This document shows, one piece after another, positions 16,559 through 25,300 of a DNA stretch of 28,841 nucleotides. The DNA lies in the NCBI GenBank assembly GCA_034180345.1, contig JAXFOQ010000016.1:1-28841 (forward strand), given 5' to 3'. The stretch's first letter is position 1; each line of letters begins with the position of its first letter. The DNA is from RGIG5681 sp034180345 (lineage in GTDB: Bacteria; Bacillota_I; Bacilli_A; Erysipelotrichales; Erysipelotrichaceae). Made by a program: the position numbers and the translations under genes. The notes under the pieces were generated by a model. That model made no database searches, was not told the DNA's origin, and saw nothing but the letters and a program-made list of their open reading frames with translations.

Positions 16559-16665
16559 GTTCAAACACTAATAGGAGAAATGAAAACAAATACTCTCTAC
16601 GATTTACTTCGCATTTCTCGTTGGTATAATAAAATTCAATTTATCTAAATCAACAATTAATTGAG

Positions 16666-16696
16666 CGGTTAATCATGATAGATTAACCGATTTTCT
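16666..16696 (+). terminator. Stem-loop, possible terminator
   Basis: CGGTTAATC (16666-16674) pairs perfectly with GATTAACCG (16681-16689) across a six-base loop, followed by ATTTTCT. It may end transcription of the decayed regulator region or of the phe-led string before the T7SS locus. Confidence 0.55.
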
Positions 16697-16896
16697 AATG
16701 CTCAGATAATGAAAGATGAATCAATGAAATTGAATGAGGGATAAAAATCACATGTAAAAAACATAAAACTATAATATGATAGTATAAACTTGCGCATAAA
16801 AAAATATTGCAAAAAATTGTGAAATATAAGCATGTTAAAACATAAAATTTTATAAAAACTAAAATATATTGATTATTGTGCTTAATAATTGAATAA

Positions 16897-16926
16897 TTGC
16901 ATTATTTTAATTTTTCATGATAATAT
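16897..16926 (+). promoter_or_regulatory. Promoter of esxA and the T7SS locus
   Basis: TTGCAT (16897-16902), 18 bases, then TAATAT (16921-16926) with an upstream TGA that makes an extended -10. A small dyad AATAAT-TGC-ATTATT overlaps the -35 box. The ATG of esxA is 44 bases downstream, behind AGGAGG at 16956-16961. Confidence 0.6.
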
Positions 16927-16969
16927 ATAGCCATAAGAAGTAGTACTTAGTCAATAGGAGGAAAATAAT

Positions 16970-17266
16970 ATGGCAGGACAAATTCGTGTTTCACCAGAAA
17001 CTTTAAAAGAAAGAGCTCGTAGTTACGGGCAGGCATCCAATGATGTCAACACAATTTTAGGAAATCTAACCAGACTTCAAGATCAACTACGTAGTGAGTG
17101 GGAAGGTCAAGCTTTCCAAGGGTTTGATGCTCAATTCCAAGAACTACGTCCAAAGGTTCAAAAGTTTGCTGAGTTAATGCAGCAGATTAACGTGCAATTG
17201 GATAAGACAGCTGATGCTATGATGCAACAAGATCTTGATTTACAAAAGAATTTTGGTTTCAAGTAA
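16970..17266 (+). CDS. esxA: WXG100 secreted protein EsxA
   Basis: 98 aa, the normal size for the family. A helical hairpin is predicted, with the turn at Trp44-Glu45-Gly46 in SEWEGQAFQGF. EsxA forms dimers that are exported by the type VIIb system and is also needed for secretion of other substrates. It is the first gene of the locus, as in Staphylococcus and Bacillus. AGGAGG sits 8 bases before the ATG, and a strong terminator follows 24 bases after the stop, which should keep esxA far more highly expressed than the machinery genes. Confidence 0.95.
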   Translation: MAGQIRVSPETLKERARSYGQASNDVNTILGNLTRLQDQLRSEWEGQAFQGFDAQFQELRPKVQKFAELMQQINVQLDKTADAMMQQDLDLQKNFGFK

Positions 17267-17290
17267 TTTAAAATCATTGTATGATATTAC

Positions 17291-17322
17291 TGAGGTGAGG
17301 TTATATGCCTCACCTCATTTTT
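17291..17322 (+). terminator. Strong terminator between esxA and esaA
   Basis: TGAGGTGAGG (17291-17300) pairs with CCTCACCTCA (17308-17317) across a seven-base loop, followed by five T. It probably acts as an attenuator that lets a fraction of esxA transcripts run on into esaA-essC, since no separate promoter for esaA is visible. Confidence 0.85.
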
Positions 17323-17332
17323 AGGTGAGGAG
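17308..17332 (+). promoter_or_regulatory. Alternative hairpin covering the esaA ribosome-binding site
   Basis: The 3' arm of the terminator, CCTCACCT (17308-17315), also pairs perfectly with AGGTGAGG (17323-17330). That second partner overlaps the esaA Shine-Dalgarno site GAGGAG (17327-17332). The two folds cannot coexist. Whether this switch is used is inference. Confidence 0.45.
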
Positions 17333-17345
17333 TTTGTGATATGTT

Positions 17346-20300
17346 ATGGGGAAGAAACGACTTTTTGTTTTTGCGATAATTCTTTTAGCAGTTGCTGGGT
17401 TGCTCTCGTCCGTAGGAATTGTGAAGCCTAAACAAATTGTAAACCAAAAGGAGCAGCTAATTACATCCGGAGATATAAAAATCGCCATTGTAAATGAAGA
17501 TTCCGGCACTGAATATAATGGAGAACATTTAGATATGGGGAACGTCTTAGTACGTTCTTTTAGTGCCTCCGAAAGCTATGATATGGAAACTGTATCAAGA
17601 ACCACTGCGGAACGGGGATTAGATAATAATTATTATCAGTTGATGATTGTCCTTCCAAGTACATTTTCTAAGGATTCATTAGAACTTGAATCCAGTTCAC
17701 CAAAACAGGCAATATTTCAATATAAAATCAAGTCAAATAAACAAGTCCTATTGAAACAAGCGGAGCAAGCTGTGCTTGACTTCAAGACAAGTTTAAATAG
17801 AGATATTATTCATATCTACTTCACAAGTATTGTTGGAAATTTACAAGAAGCTCAAAATCATGTTGCTGGTATAGTTGAAAGTGAAAATGATTCATTACTC
17901 TATTACCAGAATTCTCTATCTTCACCTCTGAAAAATCATTCTGATAAATTCAATGGTATTTCAAACGATTCCCAATCAGCTTTAACTGTATTTGATCTTT
18001 TTAATGAACAAATTCATAACACCAACCAAGCATTTACAGATATTGCAAGTGTTGATAAAGATTATGGCCCACAGGTAGATGAGGTAAATAAGGCACAAGA
18101 TGAGTGGAAAAGCTCGATTGAAGAAAGAGAAGATTCCATCAGAAAGTATGATGAAGACTTTTCTAAACTTACAGTCGATGATCCGCTAGAACAGATTTCA
18201 GAAATTAAAGAACAGCAGCTAAACAGTATGTTGGCTAATCCTTCATGGCGAACCCTTGTCAGTGATACTGTTGCCCTAAAAGAAAAAATCCTGCAACTTA
18301 ATACTGATATTGATGAAAAGAACACAAAAGTAGCAACTTATTTGGATGGTGAATATAAAGATAAAATTCGCAATGCGGTAAGAGAATCGTTAGATTCAAA
18401 TAAAATTGATACTTCAGGCACACTGGCATATTTTGTAAAAGATCTAAAAAACGATATTGATAAATATTTACTTAAAGAAGCAAATAAACTACCAGTTGTT
18501 TCAGACTCTCAAATTACATTTTTTAAGTTTGGATTCGGAGTATATCCGATGAGAAAGATAAATAGTTTTTTAAGAGCTTTCGCTGGAATAGATACGAGCA
18601 ATGGAAAAGTTAATATCCGTAGTGCTGGTTATGAAGGCATTAAAGAATATATGAGATCAAAACAAATTGAAGACCAGATTACGTTTGATAATGTGACTGG
18701 AGATATTTCAAGTGTAGTGATTTCTGCACCAGAGAATTATTATTTTAGCAATGTTCAAGGCAATGAACAAACTGAAAAGAAAAATGAGATTACATTGAAC
18801 CCACCCTTTGAAAGTAGTATCAATTATATCTTAAAGATGAGAGAGGATATTTCTTCAGAAAATTTTGGGGTCTTTGAGAATCCAACTGTAGACGTTCAAG
18901 TACAATCTACATTGAACACTGGAGAAAATTATAATCCTGCTTCAATAGAAGAAACGAACATGCAAATTGATGCACTCCGTAATTTACAATCGAATGACGC
19001 ATCAACACTTGATGAGTTCAAAGCTCTTTCTATTCCGAAGGTAGAAATTTCTACAGATGGAACTACACAAAGTTATACATTAACCTATCACTTTTCAAAA
19101 AGTTATTCTCTAGGTGAAGGTTACGAAAATCTATCAAAAGATATATCTGATGTTGCGACATATAATGAAATGTATAACAGCTTTGCAGATAAAATAAAGT
19201 TTTTCTACGGGTTAGACATAAAGAACAATGAATATGCAAATAAAGCAGAAATCATACCTACTAATGATTCTTATTATAGTAAGCTTAGTTTAAATGGTTT
19301 ATCTGAAATTCTGGTAGATATTGTATCTGGTACATTAATAGACGATGTTAAAAACAGTTTAAAACTCGAAACAATGGAAAATGAAGTTTCCACTTTACAA
19401 GAGGATATAAATAAATTGAATGAGCAAGTTAATCAGTTTGATTCCATTGTAGAATCAACTAATTCTGAAACTGCTAGAATCATTGAAGAAACACAAAAAG
19501 TAAAGCAAACTTTATTAGACAAACCAGAATGGATTGAAAATGAAGTAAGAGATAATACTGACATGGTAACAGTTGCCATGGATATAAATTCTGATTTAAT
19601 CAAACTAATGAATGCCAGTGCAACGTTAATGCGGAACACAGAATCGAATCAATCAACATCTGAATATATTCTAGCCAGCTTTAAAGAGTTGGATCAAAAA
19701 GTAAAGAAACTTGAATCGGAGGGGACTGCTCTTGCACAGCAGGTAACAGATCTAGAAAATGTTTTATCCAAAGAATATAGTACGAACAAGGCATTCCTCG
19801 ATAATTTCACAAATGTTTTGAGTAATACAAAAACTGGAAACTCGAAGAATGAGACAGTTTATCAATACTTATCTAATCCAATTAATTCTCAAAATCTAAA
19901 TACAACTCTTACATCAAATCAACAACAAAAATCAGATTTCCGTTCTGGGCTTGTAATTGTGTTAATTAGTTATATGGCAAGTATGATTGTAGGCTACTTC
20001 ATGCAATCAGTAAATGTCGAAAAGCTGCGTAAAAAGAGGGTTATTTCAAGAGTTAGTGTAAGGAATGCCGTTTTGCCAATAAGCATTCTCTTGTTGTTTG
20101 GCTTCTTGATAGGTGGTGTTTCAGGTTTGGTTTTAGGACTGAAACTAAAAGTGGATTATTTGTCTATTCTGTTATTGATTGGCCTTATGTCCTATATATC
20201 AATCGGTTTTGTTCTGCTGAATAATTTACTATTTAAGCATTTGAAAACTCTGGGAATGATGTTCAGTGTTTGTTTCCTATTACTGTTTATCATTACCAAT

Positions 20301-20498
20301 AGTCAATTTTTCGATGTTGCTTATGAAAAGATGAGTCAAACCATTTCTTATTTCACCCCTTTAACTTATGGAGAACAAATAATTACACAGTGGATCAATT
20401 CAAGTACCACCACAGTAATTCCGGTGTTGGTTTTAGGTGTAATGTTATTGATTTCTCTTGTGTGTAACCTATTTACATATCGTAGAGCAAAGATATAG
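17346..20498 (+). CDS. esaA: Type VII secretion membrane protein EsaA (YueB family)
   Basis: 1050 aa. One N-terminal membrane segment (about residues 5-24, FVFAIILLAVAGLLSSVGIV) is followed by a very long extracytoplasmic domain with coiled-coil stretches (about 240-330 and 670-850). Five or so membrane segments lie in the last 180 residues. This is the layout of EsaA/YueB, the cell-wall-spanning component of T7SSb; YueB is the receptor of phage SPP1. ATG 17346 is the first possible in-frame start, because TGA lies at 17337. Its Shine-Dalgarno site GAGGAG is about 13 bases away, longer than usual, and sits inside the alternative hairpin described above. Confidence 0.93.
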   Translation: MGKKRLFVFAIILLAVAGLLSSVGIVKPKQIVNQKEQLITSGDIKIAIVNEDSGTEYNGEHLDMGNVLVRSFSASESYDMETVSRTTAERGLDNNYYQLMIVLPSTFSKDSLELESSSPKQAIFQYKIKSNKQVLLKQAEQAVLDFKTSLNRDIIHIYFTSIVGNLQEAQNHVAGIVESENDSLLYYQNSLSSPLKNHSDKFNGISNDSQSALTVFDLFNEQIHNTNQAFTDIASVDKDYGPQVDEVNKAQDEWKSSIEEREDSIRKYDEDFSKLTVDDPLEQISEIKEQQLNSMLANPSWRTLVSDTVALKEKILQLNTDIDEKNTKVATYLDGEYKDKIRNAVRESLDSNKIDTSGTLAYFVKDLKNDIDKYLLKEANKLPVVSDSQITFFKFGFGVYPMRKINSFLRAFAGIDTSNGKVNIRSAGYEGIKEYMRSKQIEDQITFDNVTGDISSVVISAPENYYFSNVQGNEQTEKKNEITLNPPFESSINYILKMREDISSENFGVFENPTVDVQVQSTLNTGENYNPASIEETNMQIDALRNLQSNDASTLDEFKALSIPKVEISTDGTTQSYTLTYHFSKSYSLGEGYENLSKDISDVATYNEMYNSFADKIKFFYGLDIKNNEYANKAEIIPTNDSYYSKLSLNGLSEILVDIVSGTLIDDVKNSLKLETMENEVSTLQEDINKLNEQVNQFDSIVESTNSETARIIEETQKVKQTLLDKPEWIENEVRDNTDMVTVAMDINSDLIKLMNASATLMRNTESNQSTSEYILASFKELDQKVKKLESEGTALAQQVTDLENVLSKEYSTNKAFLDNFTNVLSNTKTGNSKNETVYQYLSNPINSQNLNTTLTSNQQQKSDFRSGLVIVLISYMASMIVGYFMQSVNVEKLRKKRVISRVSVRNAVLPISILLLFGFLIGGVSGLVLGLKLKVDYLSILLLIGLMSYISIGFVLLNNLLFKHLKTLGMMFSVCFLLLFIITNSQFFDVAYEKMSQTISYFTPLTYGEQIITQWINSSTTTVIPVLVLGVMLLISLVCNLFTYRRAKI

Positions 20499-20508
20499 AG
20501 GATACAGT

Positions 20509-21006
20509 ATGATGAGATTGTTAAAAATAATTAGTCTGCTCTTTATTGTTGCTGTATTGATTATGCCTGTAAAGGCAGAGGGAGAAAATGAGAATCCAGG
20601 TGATCAAAACGGAAATGGTTCGTTGAAAATTGACACCGAATTAAATTCAACGTCTAACAGTCAGAAGTCATCTTATGTTGAAGAAACAGATTTATATAAC
20701 CTGTTTGTTCCGGAGACAGATAATAAGGTCAGAATGATACAGCAAGAAGAAGTATCTACATATAAGCAGGAAAAAGAATCGATTTTTCAGCAGAAACATA
20801 CTTCTGGCAAAAATGAACAAGAGTATCGCAGTTTATTGTTTCAAGCCAATCAAGCAATTAAAAATAGTGAAGGGGATACGGTTCATTTAGAAGCACCAAA
20901 GAAACAAATATCAATCATTACAATTGTTCTTGGACTTATGGGTTTAATTGTAATGGCATTATCGTTGGGCTTTACATTGAAAAAAAGGAGGGAACAAGAT
21001 GAGTGA
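20509..21006 (+). CDS. essA: Type VII secretion protein EssA
   Basis: 165 aa from ATG 20509, which has AGAGGA (20497-20502) just upstream; the longer in-frame reading into esaA from 20458 is rejected. Residues 1-23 form a signal peptide (MMRLLKIISLLFIVAVLIMPVKA). The middle is polar and Gln/Glu-rich. One membrane helix near the C-terminus (SIITIVLGLMGLIVMALSLGF) is followed by the positive-inside tail KKRREQDE. Size, topology and place between esaA and esaB fit EssA, a membrane subunit required for T7SSb secretion. It overlaps esaB by 8 bases. Confidence 0.88.
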   Translation: MMRLLKIISLLFIVAVLIMPVKAEGENENPGDQNGNGSLKIDTELNSTSNSQKSSYVEETDLYNLFVPETDNKVRMIQQEEVSTYKQEKESIFQQKHTSGKNEQEYRSLLFQANQAIKNSEGDTVHLEAPKKQISIITIVLGLMGLIVMALSLGFTLKKRREQDE

Positions 21007-21256
21007 AGATAAATACGTGAACATTAACATTGACTTTAGTAAATTCTCTAAAGGGAAGTTTGATGTAAGGGTTCCAGTATATTTAACTCTGAAAGAGATT
21101 CTACAGATCATTGAGGAGGCTCTGCAAGTTAAATTGGATCTTGTAAATCCAGTAGCTAGAGTCTTACAAACGGGAAAGGTTATTCAAAGTTTAACAACTT
21201 TACAAGAAGCCGGCGAAGCTAAGAACGGCTTAACATTATTTGTTGAGGAAAGATAG
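20999..21256 (+). CDS. esaB: Ubiquitin-like cytoplasmic T7SS protein EsaB (YukD)
   Basis: 85 aa. The small soluble protein shows the YukD ubiquitin-like pattern: a beta strand (KYVNINIDFS), a second strand (KFDVRVPVYLTL), a helix (KEILQIIEEALQVKLDL), then short strands ending in GLTLFVEE. EsaB is a cytoplasmic component of the T7SSb machinery. AAGGAGG lies 7 bases before the ATG, which overlaps the essA end. The stop is followed after two bases by essB. Confidence 0.92.
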   Translation: MSEDKYVNINIDFSKFSKGKFDVRVPVYLTLKEILQIIEEALQVKLDLVNPVARVLQTGKVIQSLTTLQEAGEAKNGLTLFVEER

Positions 21257-21258
21257 AT

Positions 21259-22386
21259 ATGAAAGAGAAAATAATAGAATTTACTTTAGAGGAAATACAT
21301 GGCAATCATGAAGTGGCATTGACCTTATTGAAAGGTGATAATTCCTATTTTATCAATAGCAACATTGTAAAAACGGAAGAAGGGGTTAGTCTCATTTTTA
21401 CATACGAAGAAGAACAATATTTCACTTGGGATGATGCCATGGAAATGGGGAAGGATGAGCGAATCCGTCTTCTCTTGAACATTTGGAATATTTTCCCAGA
21501 TTTAAAACAAACTTTCTTTACGTATGAGATGAAACCTGAAAATTTACTTTTTGATCGTAATGGACTACCACGCTTACTTTCTAAGGGCATTCAAAATCAA
21601 GTTCCACCATATGAACCAATAATGGAAGGAGAGTTTATTACGTTATATAAGGCAATGATTGTTGCATTAGTAGATAAGAAAAAATCTTTTCAGGAATTGA
21701 TGGATGGACAACTTGACTTTTATAAGAGTACCTTGTTTGCTGAAAAAATCATAAAAGCAACTACACTTGATGAAATAAAGGTCTTACTAGAAGAGGAGTA
21801 TAAAAAAGAAAAGCAGAATTCGGTCACATATCTAACAGTTGTGCCTAAAAAATTTGTTACTCTTTTGAAGGCTGTTACAGCTATCGGATCTTTCATGACA
21901 ATTCTTGGATGTGCAATCAGTGGGTATATTCTCTTAGACACGCTTCCTAAAGAAAGAAATATCAGTAATATACGTCAAGCTTTTATCAATAATAATTATT
22001 CCGATGTAATTACATTGGCTAAAAAGGTTGATTCCAAGAAGATCAGCCAAGATGATAAATATTTAATTGCATACTCTACCATTATGACTGAGCCATTAAC
22101 TGCTGCTCAGAAAACCGAATTAAGTAAAATTTCAACACAATCTTCAGAAGCTTATTTACGTTACTGGATTATGATAGGGCAACAAAATATTGACGAAGCA
22201 ATTAATATTGCCAGTTATTTAGATGATCCTCAGCTTATGATGTATGGATTAACTAAGAAAATTGATGATGTACAGCGTGATCCAAGTTTAAGTGCAGAAG
22301 AAAGAACATCAACAATCAATGATTTAAAAAATAAATTGGATGAATTAAAGAAGAAGTATTTACTACCTGAAGGAAAACAAGAGTAG
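21259..22386 (+). CDS. essB: Type VII secretion protein EssB (YukC)
   Basis: 375 aa. The N-terminal cytoplasmic part (about 1-195) has the pseudokinase-like fold of EssB/YukC (for example FPDLKQTFFTYEMKPENLLFDRNG). A single membrane segment follows (about 197-226, LKAVTAIGSFMTILGCAISGYILL). The C-terminal extracytoplasmic domain (about 227-375) is helical and repeat-like, ending in LKNKLDELKKKYLL. EssB bridges EsaB/EssC and the membrane complex. GAGGAA is 8 bases upstream of the ATG. Confidence 0.93.
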   Translation: MKEKIIEFTLEEIHGNHEVALTLLKGDNSYFINSNIVKTEEGVSLIFTYEEEQYFTWDDAMEMGKDERIRLLLNIWNIFPDLKQTFFTYEMKPENLLFDRNGLPRLLSKGIQNQVPPYEPIMEGEFITLYKAMIVALVDKKKSFQELMDGQLDFYKSTLFAEKIIKATTLDEIKVLLEEEYKKEKQNSVTYLTVVPKKFVTLLKAVTAIGSFMTILGCAISGYILLDTLPKERNISNIRQAFINNNYSDVITLAKKVDSKKISQDDKYLIAYSTIMTEPLTAAQKTELSKISTQSSEAYLRYWIMIGQQNIDEAINIASYLDDPQLMMYGLTKKIDDVQRDPSLSAEERTSTINDLKNKLDELKKKYLLPEGKQE

Positions 22387-22398
22387 GAGGTGGTAAAG

Positions 22399-25300
22399 AT
22401 GATGTTTTATATAATAACCGAAAATGAAGCTTATCATTTGCAGCCAAATCGAAAATATAAAATAGGATCAGAATACCAATCCGATATTCGCTTAGATGTG
22501 TTAGGAATATATGAGCTAACCACGCAAGAAACATCTATAATCTTTGCAGGTAATGAGTATTCTAACGGAAGACACTCCATTTTATGTGAAGAAAAATCAT
22601 TTGAATTACTTTTAATTCAGAACAGAAAGTATGCTGTTTGTGATTTTTCTTCGGTTTATGCTTCATCAAAGCAATATAGTGACATTATTATCCAAAACAG
22701 TGAAGTGGAAGTTACGCTGAAAGAGAATAATTTTTTTAGTAGCGTACCTTTTTTCATAAACGGTAAACGAAGGAACGGTTCTGTTGCAATTAAAGACTAT
22801 GATGAGATTGTACTTCCGCAAGGATATGCTTTTGTAAAGATCAAACAAGTTTTAATGATCGATTCCTTAGAACCAATTGAAAGTAAGTATATCTTATTGG
22901 ATGAAATTGAAAAAGAAGAAAATAGAACGGATGATTTTCATCGAAGTCCAAGAATTATATTAAGACAACCAGATGATAAAGTGACGATTCTGCCTCCTCC
23001 GACAGAAGAAGAATCGAATAAGCAATCTTTACTCAAAATGATTATCATGCCATTGTCAATGATTGCAATGACGGTGCTAATGTATATTTTATCTGCTGGC
23101 GGTGGAATGATTTTAATGATGGTTGGTATGTCTTCTGTGACAATCATCATGTCGATCCAGTCGTATTTTGCAGAGAAAAAGAGAAGTAAAGAAAGAGCAG
23201 CTAAAAAATTAGCAGAGTACATAGCTTATCTTGATGAGAAATCAGAAGAATTGCATGGACTTGCTGATGAACAAAAAGCAGCATTAGATTATCACTACCC
23301 AGAGCCAAAAAATATTATTGAAATGGCGAAGGATGTTAATCGTCGAATTTATGAAAAAACACCTCATCATTTTGATTTCTTAGACTATCAGCTTGGAAAG
23401 GCAGTGATAAAGCCAAGTTTTGTGATTGACTTCAATCAAGCCGATATGACGAAATACAATGAGGAAGCCGGAAATAAAGTTGATGAAATATTAAAGCATT
23501 ATCGTTTTTTGAAAGATCTCCCCCTTTGTACTGATCTTAGAACCGCTCCTGTTGGATATATTGGTAGTCGAAAGATTGTTATTGAACAGATCCAGCAGAT
23601 GATGATTCAAATAGCAGCTTTTCATAGTTATCACGATGTCACGTTTATCCCAATCTTTCGAGAAGAAGAATTGCCACTCTGGAATTGGAGCCGTTGGTTA
23701 CCACATACCATAATCCAAGCATTAAACACTCGTAGCTTTATTTATAATCAAAAGACGAGGGATCAGATACTAACTTCAATCTATCAGATGATTAAAGATA
23801 GAAAGATGAATGCCCAACAAAATAGTAGTAAAGAACAGATTTATTCACCTCATTTTATCTTCTTGATAACTGATTTGTCATTGTTGATGGATCACAATAT
23901 CATGGAATATATAAATGAGGACTTATCCAGTCTTGGCATAAACTATGTATTCATTGAAGAAGTAATCGAAAGTTTACCTGAGCATGTTAAGACTGTAGTT
24001 GACTATAAGAGTGAGAAAAAGGGTGTCCTAATTCTACAAAACGGCGAATACCTTAACAAAGAATTTATTCCGCTCGAACGTATTCGTTTAAGCGAAAAAG
24101 AGATGTTCTCTACCTCTTTAAAGGCCGTAAATCATGTGCAAACATTGAGAAATTCAATTCCTAATTCTATAACTTTTTTGGAAATGTACCATGCTGAAAA
24201 AGTGGAAGAACTAAATATATTAAAACGGTGGCATCAGAATGATACATATAAAACAATGGCTGTTCCTTTGGGCGTTAGAGGAAGAGATGAACTTTTATAT
24301 TTGAACTTACATGAAAAAGCTCATGGCCCTCATGGATTGATTGCTGGTACAACGGGTTCAGGTAAATCTGAGCTGATTCAGTCGTATATTTTATCTTTGG
24401 CAGTAAATCATCATCCGTATGAGGTTGCATTCCTATTGATTGACTACAAAGGCGGAGGAATGGCCAATCTTTTCGCACAGCTTCCGCACTTAGTAGGAAC
24501 GATTACAAACTTGGATGCTAACCAGTCACAGAGAGCATTGGTTTCCATTAAGGCAGAACTTAAACGTAGACAAAGAATGTTCGCAGAGTGTGATGTAAAC
24601 CATATCAATCAGTATTCAAAGCTATTCAAGCAGGGAAAAGTGTCGGAACCATTGCCGCATTTATTCCTAATTTCAGATGAATTTGCTGAATTAAAGTCAG
24701 AGCAACCTGATTTTATGAAAGAGCTTGTTTCGACTGCCAGAATCGGACGTTCTCTTGGCATTCATTTAATATTAGCAACACAGAAGCCAAGTGGTGTTGT
24801 TGATGATCAGATTTGGTCAAACTCGAAATTTAAGATTGCTCTTAAAGTGCAGGATGCAGCAGATTCCAAAGAAGTAATTAAAACATCTGATGCAGCGGAT
24901 ATCACTTTACCGGGAAGAGCTTATTTGCAGGTTGGTAATAATGAATTGTATGAGTTATTCCAAAGTGCGTGGAGTGGAGCTGATTACTATCCGGATGGTA
25001 AAGAAGCAAGACAAAAGAGTAGGACTATCTACGCTATTAGGGAAAATGGACAATATGAGGCAATCAATCAAGATTTAAGTGGATTGGATAAGTCAAGTCA
25101 GGTAAAATCATTACCGACAGAACTAGATGCCGTTATATCTGCGACAAAAGAGATCTTTGATTCTTTAAATTTGCCAAAGGTAAAAAGCCCGTGGTTACCG
25201 CCATTGAAAGAAAAAATTTCAGCTGAAGAGTTGCAAAAGGTTGACTTTATAGAACAATGGAAGAAAAGAGAAGATGATATTAATGTATTAGTGGGTTATC

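Larger units (their letters stand above)
16266..16969. other. AT-rich boundary region between the phe-led string and the T7SS locus
   Basis: A roughly 700-bp stretch without an intact gene. It contains a decayed regulator gene (16372 to about 16558), a stem-loop at 16666-16689, and the esxA promoter at 16897-16926. Between 16700 and 16890 I see only very AT-rich DNA with TATAAT-like strings (16770-16775) but no convincing gene. No tRNA-derived attachment site or insertion-sequence ends are visible. Confidence 0.6.

Noticed and set aside
16580..16648. 22-codon mini-ORF after AGGAG
   Set aside because: Spacing to the ATG is only two bases, the peptide is not recognisable, and it lies in the decayed boundary region.
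16770..16786. TATAAT-like strings with a short dyad upstream of esxA
   Set aside because: No -35 box at proper spacing; in DNA this AT-rich such strings occur by chance. The 16897-16926 promoter is better.
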